Positions 9,627 through 18,527 of a DNA stretch of 64,000 nt are shown one piece after another. Position numbers and translations under genes: made by a program. The stretch lies in assembly GCF_016907715.1 (NCBI RefSeq), contig NZ_JAFBCM010000001.1:7293420-7357419 (forward strand). The letters are read 5' to 3'. The notes beneath the pieces were generated by a model that saw only the letters and a list, made by a program, of their open reading frames with translations, made no database searches and was not told the origin of the DNA. Positions within the stretch are counted from its first letter, which is position 1, and every line of letters begins with the position of its first letter. The DNA comes from Tenggerimyces flavus (GTDB taxonomy: Bacteria; Actinomycetota; Actinomycetes; Propionibacteriales; Actinopolymorphaceae).

Positions 9627-10658
9627 TCAACGAGCGCATGGGCAGGCGAGCACCCAGTGTCCGGGCATCGACTCCTGCCATACCGGCGGTACCTGTCCGC
9701 AGGTCGGCGTCGCGCGCGGACACCGGGTGTGGAACCGACAACCCGACGGAGGATCCATCGGGCTGGGAAGGTCGCCCTCAAGCACAATCCGCTTCCGTAA
9801 CGCCGCTGCATCTGGATCTGACACTGGCACCGCCGACAGGAGTGCCTGGGTGTAGGGATGCAATGGATGACGGAACAGCTCCCTTGTGTCGGCGAGCTCG
9901 ACCAGCTGCCCCAAGTACATGACCCCCACCCGGTCACAGAGGTAGCGCACGACCGACAGGTCGTGAGAGATGAACAAGTAGGTCAGGCCCTTGTCCTCCT
10001 GCAGCCTCCGTAACAGGTTGACGACCTGCGCTTGGATCGACACGTCGAGGGAGGAGACGGGCTCATCGGCGACGATGAACGCGGGTTCGACGGCCAACGC
10101 GCGAGCGATCCCAATCCGCTGCCGTTGCCCGCCGGAGAACTCGTGCGGATAGCGGCCGGCGTGCTCGGGTCTCAGGCCGACGGTTTCGAGAAGCTCGCCG
10201 ACGCGGTCGAGGCGCTCCTTCCGGCTGTCGGCGAGTCCGTGAATGTCGATGCCTTCCGCGACGATGTCGCTGACGATCATGCGGGGATTGAGCGATGCCT
10301 GCGGGTCCTGGAAGACCATCTGCATCGACCGACTGAGCTCGCGCGCCTTACTCCGGCGGCTCGCCTTCGCGTCGAAGATGTCCTCACCGTCGAACAGGAC
10401 GTGCCCATCGGTGGGTTCGTGGAGCCGGACGAGCACCCGTCCCGCGGTCGTCTTCCCGCACCCGGATTCGCCGACCAGCCCGAAGGTCTCGCCCCGATGG
10501 ATCTGGAACGAGACGCCGTCGACCGCTTTGACGCTTCCCTGTCCGACGCGAAAGTGTTTCCGTAATCCCTTCACCTGCAGCAGTGGTCTCCGCCCGGCTC
10601 GATCGGTCACCCGGCTGGATGCCCGGCCAGATGTTTGGTTGGATCCGACCGTCCTCAC
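9627..10658 (-). CDS. oppF: Oligopeptide ABC transporter ATP-binding protein (DppF/OppF)
   Basis: A 343-residue ATPase of the peptide/nickel importer class, second ATPase of the operon. Visible are Walker [11 protein letters not shown]-loop [11 protein letters not shown], signature [15 protein letters not shown], Walker [12 protein letters not shown] and the switch histidine in FISHDLSV. The C-terminal oligopeptide-transporter extension has cysteines (GCRFHTRCP and CPCAR) that in homologs bind an Fe-S cluster. The GTG at 10658 is preferred because it overlaps the stop of the preceding ATPase in a GTGA junction; a longer frame would run far into that gene. Acts at the cytoplasmic face of the membrane with OppD and the two permeases. 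Confidence 0.93.
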   Translation of the reverse strand: MRTVGSNQTSGRASSRVTDRAGRRPLLQVKGLRKHFRVGQGSVKAVDGVSFQIHRGETFGLVGESGCGKTTAGRVLVRLHEPTDGHVLFDGEDIFDAKASRRSKARELSRSMQMVFQDPQASLNPRMIVSDIVAEGIDIHGLADSRKERLDRVGELLETVGLRPEHAGRYPHEFSGGQRQRIGIARALAVEPAFIVADEPVSSLDVSIQAQVVNLLRRLQEDKGLTYLFISHDLSVVRYLCDRVGVMYLGQLVELADTRELFRHPLHPYTQALLSAVPVSDPDAAALRKRIVLEGDLPSPMDPPSGCRFHTRCPRATPTCGQVPPVWQESMPGHWVLACPCAR

Positions 10659-11671
10659 AGTGGTCTCCCGTCGATCGTCGGCAGGTCCACGTCTGGTGAC
10701 ATGGGATGGTGCAGCCAGCACGCGGCGATGTGCTCGGCCGAGAACCTCGTCATCTCTGGCATCTGATGCCCGCAGATCCCCATCGCGTAGGGGCATCGGG
10801 TCGTGTAGGGACACCCCGTGGGTGGATCGAGGGGATCAGGTGGCGATCCAGGGATCGTCGCCAGTGCCTGGCCGGAGTCGAGCGTGGGCCTCGGCACCGA
10901 GGTCAACAGTCCCCACGTGTAGGGCATTCTCGGCTGGTAGAACACTTCGCGGGCCTGGCCGATCTCGACGATCCGTCCTGCGTACATCACGGCCACCCGG
11001 TCCGCGATACCCGCCACGACTCCCAGGTCGTGGGTGATCAGGACGATTGACATGTCCAGCCGCTCTTGCAACTCGCCGAGAAGCTCCATGATCTGGGCCT
11101 GGATGGTGACGTCGAGCGCGGTTGTGGGTTCGTCCGCCAGAAGAATCTGCGGCTCGCACGCGAGTGCGATCGCGATCACGACGCGTTGACGCATACCTCC
11201 CGACAGCTGGTGTGGATACTGCCTGAGGCGCTCCTCGGGGTCGGGGAGGTGAACCATCGTGAGCAACTCCACCGCCCTCTGCCTGGCCTCACCGGAAGAG
11301 AACCCGAGCCGCTTGCGCAGGCCTTCGGTGAGCTGTCTACCGAGCTTCATGGTGGGATCGAGCGACGTCATCGGGTCCTGGAAGACCATCGCGATCCTCG
11401 AACCGCGTACTTGGTCGAGCTCGCGGTCGCCCAGCCGGAGCAAATCCGTGCCGTCGAGCATCGCCGAGCCGGCTTCGACATTCGCGTTGGACGGTAGCAG
11501 TCCGACCAGGCTCCTAGCCATCACGGACTTGCCCGAGCCCGACTCCCCCACGACAGCAAGGGTCTCTCCGCGTCGCAGATCGAACGAGGCTCCTCGTACC
11601 GCACGGACGTCGCCGGCATACGAGTGGAACGAGATCTCCAGATCCGACACTTCCAGCAGAAGGTCAGGCAT
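10655..11671 (-). CDS. oppD: Oligopeptide ABC transporter ATP-binding protein (DppD/OppD)
   Basis: A 338-residue ATPase. Motifs are Walker [11 protein letters not shown]-loop [11 protein letters not shown], signature [15 protein letters not shown], Walker [12 protein letters not shown] and the switch histidine in LITHDLGV. The C-terminal extension with [16 protein letters not shown] carries the cysteine pattern of OppD-type Fe-S sites. The ATG at 11671 follows AGAGGTG; a TTG one codon earlier also exists. It starts 9 bases after the OppC stop and overlaps OppF, so all five genes are one transcription unit. Confidence 0.94.
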   Translation of the reverse strand: MPDLLLEVSDLEISFHSYAGDVRAVRGASFDLRRGETLAVVGESGSGKSVMARSLVGLLPSNANVEAGSAMLDGTDLLRLGDRELDQVRGSRIAMVFQDPMTSLDPTMKLGRQLTEGLRKRLGFSSGEARQRAVELLTMVHLPDPEERLRQYPHQLSGGMRQRVVIAIALACEPQILLADEPTTALDVTIQAQIMELLGELQERLDMSIVLITHDLGVVAGIADRVAVMYAGRIVEIGQAREVFYQPRMPYTWGLLTSVPRPTLDSGQALATIPGSPPDPLDPPTGCPYTTRCPYAMGICGHQMPEMTRFSAEHIAACWLHHPMSPDVDLPTIDGRPL

Positions 11672-11680
11672 CAAGCACCT

Positions 11681-12634
11681 CTAGCTTCGCAATCGGGGAT
11701 CGAGGGCGTCCCGCAGCCCATCACCCAGGAGCCGGAAACCGACCGTGAGGAGGCTCAGGACGACAGCCGGAACGATCAGCAGGTACGGGTAGTACCGCAT
11801 GGTCTCCGCACCGGTGTTGATCAGAGATCCAAGCGATGCCTCAGGAGGAGCGATCCCCAGCCCGATGAAGCTCAGGAAGGCCTCGAAGAAGATGGCCGAC
11901 GGAACAGTGAACATCAGTGTGATGACGACGATGTAGAGCACGTTCGGGATCAGGTGCCGGAGGATCAATCGGCCGACCCCTGCTCCGAGCACCCGCGACG
12001 CCAGGAAGAAGTCCTGCTCCTTGAGCCGCAACACCTGACCGCGGATCAACCGCGCCGACGAGGTCCACCCCGTGATGACCAACGCGATCGTGATGGTGAG
12101 GATGCCGGGTTCCAGGACGAGCATCACCAGGATCATCACCACAAGGTTGGGTACTCCAACGAGAACCTCGACGACCCGCTGCATTACGTTGTCGACCTTG
12201 CCGCCGAAGTATCCGGAGATCGCGCCGTAGAACATGCCGATGCCGAGGTCCAGCACCGTGGCGAGGAACGCGATGTAGAGCGAAACTCGGGTGCCCTCCC
12301 ACACACGGTCCCACATGCTGCGGCCGAACTGGTCGGTCCCGAACCATGCACCTTCCAGCGACGGACGCTCGTACTGCCGGTCGAGCGAGAGCTGCGAAGG
12401 AGAGTCCGTCGTGAGATATGGCCCGATCGCGGCGAGGGCGATGACCAAGATGATCACGCCGGCCGAGACCAGGGCCGTACGGTTCCGCCGCAGCCGCCTC
12501 CACGCGTCCCGCCAGAAGCCGATCGGTGCACCGGTGAGCTGCTCTGCGTCGTGCTCCAAAGGTCCGATGGGTTCGAAGACGCTCGGCTCGAAGCTGTCCT
12601 GGGTCTCCTTGGTCCGCCGCTCGTTGGTCGCCAT
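11681..12634 (-). CDS. oppC: Oligopeptide ABC transporter permease (DppC/OppC)
   Basis: A 317-residue inner-membrane permease with the N-terminal OppC extension, about six membrane helices and the EAA-type coupling loop near 210-235 (ASRVLGAGVGRLILRHLIPN). The first transmembrane segment is VSAGVIILVIALAAIGP. The ATG at 12634 is chosen because it has GAGGAG upstream and begins one base after the OppB stop. It pairs with OppB to form the peptide channel. Confidence 0.94.
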   Translation of the reverse strand: MATNERRTKETQDSFEPSVFEPIGPLEHDAEQLTGAPIGFWRDAWRRLRRNRTALVSAGVIILVIALAAIGPYLTTDSPSQLSLDRQYERPSLEGAWFGTDQFGRSMWDRVWEGTRVSLYIAFLATVLDLGIGMFYGAISGYFGGKVDNVMQRVVEVLVGVPNLVVMILVMLVLEPGILTITIALVITGWTSSARLIRGQVLRLKEQDFFLASRVLGAGVGRLILRHLIPNVLYIVVITLMFTVPSAIFFEAFLSFIGLGIAPPEASLGSLINTGAETMRYYPYLLIVPAVVLSLLTVGFRLLGDGLRDALDPRLRS

Positions 12635-12635
12635 G

Positions 12636-13565
12636 TCACCCACTCCTCGTTCCGGCAACCCGGATGCGCGGATCGACGACCCCGTACAACAGGTCCTGGA
12701 CGAGATAGGCCGTCACGAAGAAGATCGAAAACAGGATCGTCGTGCCGACAATCATCGAATAGTCATTGACAGTGATGGACCGAACGAACTGCTCGCCAAT
12801 GCCGGGGATGGCGAAGACCCGCTCGATCACGAGTGTCCCGGTGAGCAGCGCCGCCGCAAGCGGAACGATGATGGTGATCAAAGGCACCATCGAGTTCCGC
12901 AGCACATGCCGCGTCATCACATGGAACCCGCCCAGCCCCTTGGACCTCGCGAGCGTCACATAGTCCTGGTTCAGAACTTCCAGCATCTCCGTGCGGGTGT
13001 ACGTCGCGACGACGGCCGCCACGTAGATGCCCAGAACCAGCGAAGGCAGTACCGAATGTGCCCAGCTCTCGAAGAACGCGATGGGCAACAGACCCCACTT
13101 GAACGCGATCCAGTACTGCAGCAGCGGAGCCAGCACGAAGATCGGTACGGAGATGCCCAGTACCGAGACAAGCGTGCTGAGCCGGTCCCACACCGTGTTG
13201 TGCCGCATCGCCGAGATCGCTCCTAGCGCGATCCCGCCTATGGTCCCGGCGACGATGCCCTGCAACCCCAGGAACGCCGAGACCGGCAACCGATCGAGAA
13301 TGATCGCCGTGACCGGTCGACCGTTGAGGAAGTACGAGTTTCCGAGGTCTCCCTGGATGACGTTCCACAGGTACGTGGTGTACTGCACCAGCAGGGGTTC
13401 GTTCAGCCCGTACTTCGCTTCCAGCTGGGCGCGGGCCTGCTCGGTCAGTCGCTGGTCGTTGAACGGAGAACCGGGCAGGAACTGCATCAGCAGCCAGGTG
13501 ATCGTGATGATCACGAACAGTATGACGACCGCGTTGAGCAGCCGCTTCACCGTGTAACGCAGCAT
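12636..13565 (-). CDS. oppB: Oligopeptide ABC transporter permease (DppB/OppB)
   Basis: A 309-residue permease beginning MLRYTVKRLLNAVVILFVI, the standard OppB/DppB N-terminus with its first helix. The periplasmic-loop motif FNDQRLTEQARAQLEAKYGL and the coupling loop ARSKGLGGFHVMTRHVLRNS (about 200-220) are typical. It starts 25 bases after the substrate-binding protein stop. Confidence 0.95.
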   Translation of the reverse strand: MLRYTVKRLLNAVVILFVIITITWLLMQFLPGSPFNDQRLTEQARAQLEAKYGLNEPLLVQYTTYLWNVIQGDLGNSYFLNGRPVTAIILDRLPVSAFLGLQGIVAGTIGGIALGAISAMRHNTVWDRLSTLVSVLGISVPIFVLAPLLQYWIAFKWGLLPIAFFESWAHSVLPSLVLGIYVAAVVATYTRTEMLEVLNQDYVTLARSKGLGGFHVMTRHVLRNSMVPLITIIVPLAAALLTGTLVIERVFAIPGIGEQFVRSITVNDYSMIVGTTILFSIFFVTAYLVQDLLYGVVDPRIRVAGTRSG

Positions 13566-13590
13566 GAACGACCAGTCCCCTTCAGAGTCC

Positions 13591-15282
13591 CTACTGCTTG
13601 TCCAGCCGTGCGTACTTCCAGTCCGGCTCCGGCCCGTACGGGTGGGAGACGAAGTTCTTCAGGTACGGCTTCTTCAGCCCCACCACCGCCTCGAAGTACT
13701 CCGGAACGAGAACAGCCTCCTCGAAGAGAATCTTCTCCGCTTCCAGCATCATGGCCATGCGCTTGGCGTTGTTCGGCTCCTTGCGGGCGCCACCCACGAG
13801 CTTGTCGTACCGATCGTTCGACCATCCCGCGCGGTTGAATCCCGACCCGGAGGTGAAGTACTGCATGAACGTCATCGGGTCGTTGTAGTCCGCGCCCCAG
13901 CCGGAAGCGAAGGAGATCTGGTAGTCGCGGTTGTTCACCCGATCCAGGGCGTTCTCGAACGTGGTGATGTCGATGTCGGCCCGGATACCCAAGTGCTTCT
14001 GGTACTCCGCCTGGATGAACGTCGCGATGTCACGCGCGGTGCTGCTGTCGGAGAACAGCATGACGATCTTCGGCGCCTTCCCCAGTTCGCGGACACCCTG
14101 CTCCCAAAGGCCGCGGGCCGCCGCAGGATCGGGCTCGACGAGGTCGCCGTTCGCCTCGCGGAACGTCTGGCCCTCCGGCCCTTCCATGCCTGGTGGCACG
14201 AACGCGTACGCCGGCTCCGACCCGTCGTTCAACACCCGGTCCGTCAGGAGCTTCCGATCGAACCCCGTCATCAAGGCCTTGCGGATGTTCAGGTTGGCCA
14301 TGGCCGGGTTGCCTTGGTTCATCTGCCCGAAGAAGTGGGTGAAGTTGACGGTGCGGAAGAGCTCCGGCGAGTCCTCGAACCTCGGCACCTGCTCACCGGT
14401 CAGGCCAGTCAGGTCGATCTCCCCCGACTGGTACAGGGTCAGCGCGGTGTTGGTGTCCTTGACGATCCGCATGTTGATGCGTTCGATGTCGACGTTCGTC
14501 TTGTCCCAGTAGCGGTCGTTCTTCTCGAGCGTGCCACCGCTAGCCGGGCTGTACCGCGTCATCTTGTACGGGCCATTGAACAGCAGGTTGGCTGCACCCT
14601 TCGCGTAATCCGCGGCCTGCTGCCCGACGAACTCCTCGTTCTGAGGCAGGTACGTCGTGAACGCCGTGAGTCCGAGGAAGAACGGCGTTGGTCCGACAAG
14701 CGTCACCTGCAGCGTCCGATCGTCGGGAGTCTCGATCGCGACCTGATCGCGACTCCCCTTGCCCGCGTTGTACTCCGCACCACCCTTGACGAACTCGGCG
14801 AGGATGAACGAGTACTGGCTCGCCACCTTCGGGTCCATCGCGCGGAGCCAAGCGAACTTGAAATGCCGCGATGTCACCAAGTCACCGTTCGACCAGGTGA
14901 TGCCGTCGCGCAACCTGAACGTGTAGACGAGCTCGTCCTCGCTGACCTCGACACCTTCGGCCTGTGCCGGTTGTGGCTCCTCACTCGGATCCAGCCGGTA
15001 CAGGCCTTCCATGGTGTTGTACAGAACTTCGAACGAGATCTCGTCGGTCGCGGTCGCCGAATCGAGATCGTCGATCTCGGCACCAAGATTGCGGTTCATA
15101 GTTTCGGGAGCCTCAGAGTCGGTGCTTCCCTCTTCCTCACTGCCGAAGACACCGCATCCGCTGACTCCGAGGAAGGCCGCTCCGGCTAGTCCACCACCCC
15201 CCACGCGGAGAAATCCGCGGCGGCTCAACCCCGCGTTGCGGAGCGCCCGCTGGATGTCGGTCGGCATCCTTCGATCGCTCAT
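13591..15282 (-). CDS. oppA: Peptide ABC transporter substrate-binding lipoprotein (DppA/OppA)
   Basis: A 563-residue extracytoplasmic binding protein of SBP family 5. The N-terminus has a twin-arginine motif (SRRGFLRVGGGGLAG) followed by a lipobox ending GVSGC, so it should be exported folded by Tat and anchored to the outer membrane face by lipid. Family 5 signatures include LRDGITWSNGDLVTSRHFKF near 150 and the ligand-binding lobe up to the C-terminal YARLDKQ. The ATG at 15282 has AAGGAGG 7 bases upstream. It is the first gene of the importer operon. Substrate is probably di- or oligopeptides; nickel or glycopeptide cannot be excluded. Confidence 0.94.
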   Translation of the reverse strand: MSDRRMPTDIQRALRNAGLSRRGFLRVGGGGLAGAAFLGVSGCGVFGSEEEGSTDSEAPETMNRNLGAEIDDLDSATATDEISFEVLYNTMEGLYRLDPSEEPQPAQAEGVEVSEDELVYTFRLRDGITWSNGDLVTSRHFKFAWLRAMDPKVASQYSFILAEFVKGGAEYNAGKGSRDQVAIETPDDRTLQVTLVGPTPFFLGLTAFTTYLPQNEEFVGQQAADYAKGAANLLFNGPYKMTRYSPASGGTLEKNDRYWDKTNVDIERINMRIVKDTNTALTLYQSGEIDLTGLTGEQVPRFEDSPELFRTVNFTHFFGQMNQGNPAMANLNIRKALMTGFDRKLLTDRVLNDGSEPAYAFVPPGMEGPEGQTFREANGDLVEPDPAAARGLWEQGVRELGKAPKIVMLFSDSSTARDIATFIQAEYQKHLGIRADIDITTFENALDRVNNRDYQISFASGWGADYNDPMTFMQYFTSGSGFNRAGWSNDRYDKLVGGARKEPNNAKRMAMMLEAEKILFEEAVLVPEYFEAVVGLKKPYLKNFVSHPYGPEPDWKYARLDKQ

Positions 15283-15459
15283 GGCTCCTCCTTGGATCGC
15301 CGGACCTCGCACTGGATCCCGTTGGGCTGTGGGCTTTCCCGCGCACATCGTGGCTACGCAAGCAGAGGCGAAACGACATGTCATCGTCATGAGTCCGCCG
15401 CACGATCGGAACCTTCATGACGATCGGGATCCGTTCCGTGCCCATCTGCACCCCCGCGG

Positions 15460-15484
15460 GATTCATCCCCGGCATTGCGGGTAC
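15460..15484 (+). promoter_or_regulatory. Candidate SigB-type stress promoter
   Basis: GATT, then 15 bases, then GGGTAC, about 45 bases before the stress-protein start. This fits the actinobacterial SigB-like pattern GNNT-N14-16-GGGTAY. Seen by eye only. Confidence 0.4.
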
Positions 15485-15529
15485 GGCGCCGATCACGACC
15501 TCATTGATCCCCGAAACAAGGAGATACCG

Positions 15530-16117
15530 ATGTTTGCACGACGCAGTCAGCTGGTCGTCGATCTTCCCGCGAATGGGATGGTGGTGGGTTCCTACAGCAC
15601 CTATGTCGAAGCACAGCGGGCGGTTGACTTCCTGTCGGATCAGAAGTTTCCGGTCGAACACACCAGCATCATCGGTAACGGACTTCGGCAGGTAGAGGAG
15701 ATCACCGGCAGGATGACCTGGCCTCGCGCCTTGGGCGCCGGACTCGCCAGCGGAGCATGGTTCGGCTTGTTCGTCGGCCTTTTGCTCGGCCTGTTCGCCC
15801 CCGTCGGCGCGAACTGGCTGGCGACGGTGCTCACCGGCCTCATCCTCGGTGCGCTGTTCGGCATGGTGTTCGGTGCGGTCGGATACGCCCAAGTTGGTGG
15901 CCGGCGCGATTTCACCTCTCGATCGGCGATCGTCGCCACCAGTTATGACGTCTGGTGCGACCTGAGCCATGCCGAGGAGGCGACCAACCAACTCGCCCAA
16001 CTGGCACTTCGTGGCGACGTCATTCCACGCGCCAGGGCGGTCGCCAGGACCACCACCGGCCCGCACAACACTTCCCACGATGTCCGCCATGAGGATCCAC
16101 CCGGACTTCCGGTGTGA
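15530..16117 (+). CDS. General stress protein 17M-like membrane protein
   Basis: A 195-residue protein. The N-terminal domain (VVGSYSTYVEAQRAVDFLSD, then FPVEHTSIIGNGL) is the general stress protein 17M/YflT-like domain. Two glycine-rich membrane helices follow (about 70-120: ASGAWFGLFVGLLLGLFAPV and GLILGALFGMVFGAVGYAQV), then a short cytosolic tail. The ATG has AAGGAG 7 bases upstream. It is divergent from the peptide-importer operon, and the preceding SigB-like promoter candidate fits a general stress role. Molecular function is unknown. Confidence 0.85.
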   Translation: MFARRSQLVVDLPANGMVVGSYSTYVEAQRAVDFLSDQKFPVEHTSIIGNGLRQVEEITGRMTWPRALGAGLASGAWFGLFVGLLLGLFAPVGANWLATVLTGLILGALFGMVFGAVGYAQVGGRRDFTSRSAIVATSYDVWCDLSHAEEATNQLAQLALRGDVIPRARAVARTTTGPHNTSHDVRHEDPPGLPV

Positions 16118-16206
16118 GGCATGGCGACTGCCAAGAAGCCATCTGGGGACGCAGAACCTTCATCTCGTCGTCATCAGACCGTCAAGCACCCGGCGAGGTT
16201 CGGTGA

Positions 16207-16231
16207 GTTTCTGCACGCTGGCATAGGGAAT
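16207..16231 (+). promoter_or_regulatory. Candidate SigB-type stress promoter
   Basis: GTTT, then 15 bases, then GGGAAT, about 60 bases before the SDR start. The -10 box deviates at one position from GGGTAY. Seen by eye only. Confidence 0.3.
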
Positions 16232-16290
16232 TGGCTCAGTCGGTTCGAACGTCAACTCTGCACCAAGTCGCTTGGATGGAGGTCGTAGCC

Positions 16291-17328
16291 GTGGTTGTGC
16301 GATCCGTTAATAGTTCAGTCGTTGTTGTGTTGGGCGCGAGCGCTGGAATTGGGAGGGCCGTGGTTAGGGAGTTCGCGTCCCGCGGCGCGGCCCTGGGCAT
16401 TGTGGCCCGCGGCCGGGCGGGATTGGAGGGGGCGCGTCGTGACGCGCTGCAGCTTGGCGCCAGCAAGGTGGTCGCCGTCGAAGCCGACATCGCCGACCAC
16501 GAGCAGGTGGCGGCCGCGGCGAGCCAGTTCGAGAACGAGCTCGGCCCGTTCGACGTGTGGGTCAACAACGCGATGGTGTCTGTGTTCGCTCGAGTCTGGG
16601 ACATCCCGCCGGAGGAGTTCCGGCGCGTGACGGAGACGAACTATCTGGGCTACGTGTACGGAACTCTGGAGGCGTTGCGGCGTATGCGGCCTCGCCAGCA
16701 CGGCACGATCGTGCAGGTGGGTTCGGCGCTGGCGTACCGGGGTATCCCGCTGCAGTCGGCGTACTGCGCGTCGAAGCACGCGATCCAGGGGTTCATGGAC
16801 TCGCTGCGCTCGGAGCTGCTGGCCGAGGGCAGTGATGTCCGGGTCACGATGGTGCAGATGCCGGCGGTGAACACTCCACAGTTCGGTTGGGTCCGGACGC
16901 GGCTGCCGCGCCATCCGCAGCCGGTGCCGCCGATCTTCCAGCCCGAGGTCGCCGCTCGCGCGGTGGTGTGGGCCGCCGATCACGGGCCTCGCGAGCTGAA
17001 CGTGGGGTGGCCCACGGTCAAGGCGCGGATCGGTAACCGGTTCGCCCCTGGTCTGCTGGATCACTACCTTGCCCGCTACGGGATCGATGGTCAGCAGACC
17101 AGTGAACCGATCGATCGTGAGGCCTGGACGGACAACCTCGACGCGCCCGCCGACGACACCGACGATCGTGGCGCACATGGCGTCTTCGACGATCGCGCCC
17201 GGTCCCGCAGTACGCAGCTCTGGTTGGCGACCCACAAAAGTCAGCTCGTGTACGGGGTGCTCGCCGCCGGTCTCACCGCGGCTGCCGCCGGGCTGGCCCT
17301 ACGTAACGGCAACGCCAACGGCACCTAG
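16291..17328 (+). CDS. SDR family oxidoreductase with C-terminal membrane anchor
   Basis: A 345-residue short-chain dehydrogenase. The Rossmann motif VVLGASAGIGRAVV is near the N-terminus, NNAMVS replaces the usual NNAG, and the catalytic pair sits in YCASKHA. The C-terminus ends with a hydrophobic helix (LVYGVLAAGLTAAAAGLAL), suggesting tail anchoring to the membrane with the catalytic domain in the cytosol. NAD(P)(H)-dependent; substrate unknown. GTG at 16291 is preferred because GGAGG lies 8 bases before it; an ATG 15 bases upstream is possible. Actinobacterial homologs of this architecture often sit with stress genes. Confidence 0.88.
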   Translation: MVVRSVNSSVVVVLGASAGIGRAVVREFASRGAALGIVARGRAGLEGARRDALQLGASKVVAVEADIADHEQVAAAASQFENELGPFDVWVNNAMVSVFARVWDIPPEEFRRVTETNYLGYVYGTLEALRRMRPRQHGTIVQVGSALAYRGIPLQSAYCASKHAIQGFMDSLRSELLAEGSDVRVTMVQMPAVNTPQFGWVRTRLPRHPQPVPPIFQPEVAARAVVWAADHGPRELNVGWPTVKARIGNRFAPGLLDHYLARYGIDGQQTSEPIDREAWTDNLDAPADDTDDRGAHGVFDDRARSRSTQLWLATHKSQLVYGVLAAGLTAAAAGLALRNGNANGT

Positions 17329-17384
17329 CAGGCGAGGCGAGACGTGAGGCATAACGTGAGGTGCGAGACGCGAGGCGAGAGCTG

Positions 17385-17969
17385 ATGACCTCTGCCATCC
17401 CGCCCTACGGCGCCGTTCCTCCCGGTTGGGCGGCCAACCCATCATCATGGCGTCAACGTCTGCCGATCGTCGCGTTGGCGATGGTCGGGTTCGCGATCGC
17501 GAGTTACCTGACGGCCTACCAGTACGGACTGGTCGGCGACGTGTGGGAACCGTTCTTCGGGGACGGAAGCCGCACCGTCCTGGACTCCTCGCTGTCGCGG
17601 GTGCTGCCGGTATCCGACGCCGCTCTCGGCGCCGCCGCCTACCTTCTCGACGCCGTCAGCGGCGTCTTCGGGGGCCGTGCCCGGTGGCGGACGATGCCTT
17701 GGATCGTCATCGTCTTCGGGATCGCGGTCGGTCCGCTCGGTGCGGTCAGCATCCTGCTAGTGATCGCCCAGCCTGTCCTCTACGGCGCCTACTGCACGTT
17801 GTGCCTTGCCTCGGCCGCGGTCTCCCTGGCTATGATCGCGCCCGCAGTCGACGAGGTACTGGCCAGCCTGCAGTATCTGCGCGGCGTCCACGCTCGCGGC
17901 GAGTCAACCTGGCGGGCGTTCTGGGGAACGCGGTCCGCCAGGCCGAGCCACACGATGAGCCAGACCTGA
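17385..17969 (+). CDS. Vitamin K epoxide reductase-like membrane protein
   Basis: A 194-residue protein with four or five membrane helices and the VKOR-like active-site motif CTLC (in GAYCTLCLASAAVSL, about residue 138). Bacterial VKOR homologs reoxidise thiol oxidoreductases for extracytoplasmic disulfide formation. The expected second cysteine pair in the first periplasmic loop is absent: that loop reads DVWEPFFGDGSRTVLDSSLS without Cys. Electron relay must therefore differ or be lost. The ATG is preceded by GAGGCGAGAG. Next gene is SPW-like, then an HtrA protease, so an envelope protein-quality cluster is plausible. Confidence 0.75.
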   Translation: MTSAIPPYGAVPPGWAANPSSWRQRLPIVALAMVGFAIASYLTAYQYGLVGDVWEPFFGDGSRTVLDSSLSRVLPVSDAALGAAAYLLDAVSGVFGGRARWRTMPWIVIVFGIAVGPLGAVSILLVIAQPVLYGAYCTLCLASAAVSLAMIAPAVDEVLASLQYLRGVHARGESTWRAFWGTRSARPSHTMSQT

Positions 17970-18008
17970 CAACCGACTGCTGACAACCGACGGGAGTGGA
18001 CCCCTGAG

Positions 18009-18404
18009 ATGTGGCGCAACGTCGTTGTAAGCGTGGTGGTACCAGCCATCGGTGTTGAGCTGATGGCGGCACCGTCTCTGCTTGGCTTCGCCTTCGACCG
18101 TGCCACGGACTTCGGCGGTGCCGCGGACAGCTTCCGTACGGTGGGACCGATCATCGTGGCGGCCGGATTCCTCTCCGCGTTCAGAATCACCCGTGCTCTG
18201 CGGTGGTTCAATCTCGTTCCGGGACTCTGGCTCCTGGCAGCGCCGTGGCTGCTGCCCCACCCAGGGGACGCGGTGGTCAACGGCCTTGTCGCGGGCGTCG
18301 CGGTCGTCCTGCTTACGGCGTCGGGCCGTCGCGCGGATCTGAGCCGCTACGGCGGCGGCTGGAAAGCCATCCCGCGGCGTTCGCAGGAAGGAGCCGTTGA
18401 ATGA
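18009..18404 (+). CDS. SPW-repeat-like integral membrane protein
   Basis: A 131-residue protein with four predicted helices. The repeat-like motif LRWFNLVPGLWLLAAPWLLP resembles SPW repeat proteins of actinobacteria, in which a Trp-containing helix is followed by APWLL. The tail (GGGWKAIPRRSQEGAVE) is cytosolic. Function unknown. It follows the VKOR-like gene by 39 bases. Confidence 0.65.
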   Translation: MWRNVVVSVVVPAIGVELMAAPSLLGFAFDRATDFGGAADSFRTVGPIIVAAGFLSAFRITRALRWFNLVPGLWLLAAPWLLPHPGDAVVNGLVAGVAVVLLTASGRRADLSRYGGGWKAIPRRSQEGAVE

Positions 18405-18527
18405 CGACGCAGTCAGGAGCGGCGCGTATCTCGCCAGTATGGGAGAGGAATCCGGTCATCGATGCGGCCGGCGCCAGGGATAGCCGCGCAGACAAGTCGA
18501 CGCGGGTTGACGCAGAGGTGGTGGCAG

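Noticed and set aside
9600-9640. Small inverted repeat GATTG-AA-CAATC near 9591 as an operator
   Set aside because: Stem of only five bases and no regulator to link it to; chance is likely.
11624-12769. 381-codon open frame antisense to OppC
   Set aside because: Low-complexity Glu/Arg/Asp text; the complementary strand has clear permease motifs and coupling to neighbours.
13564-15189. Very long open frame (541 codons) antisense to the peptide-binding protein
   Set aside because: Arg/Val/Leu-rich translation without motifs; the opposite strand encodes a textbook substrate-binding protein with Tat signal. A by-product of GC-rich codon use.
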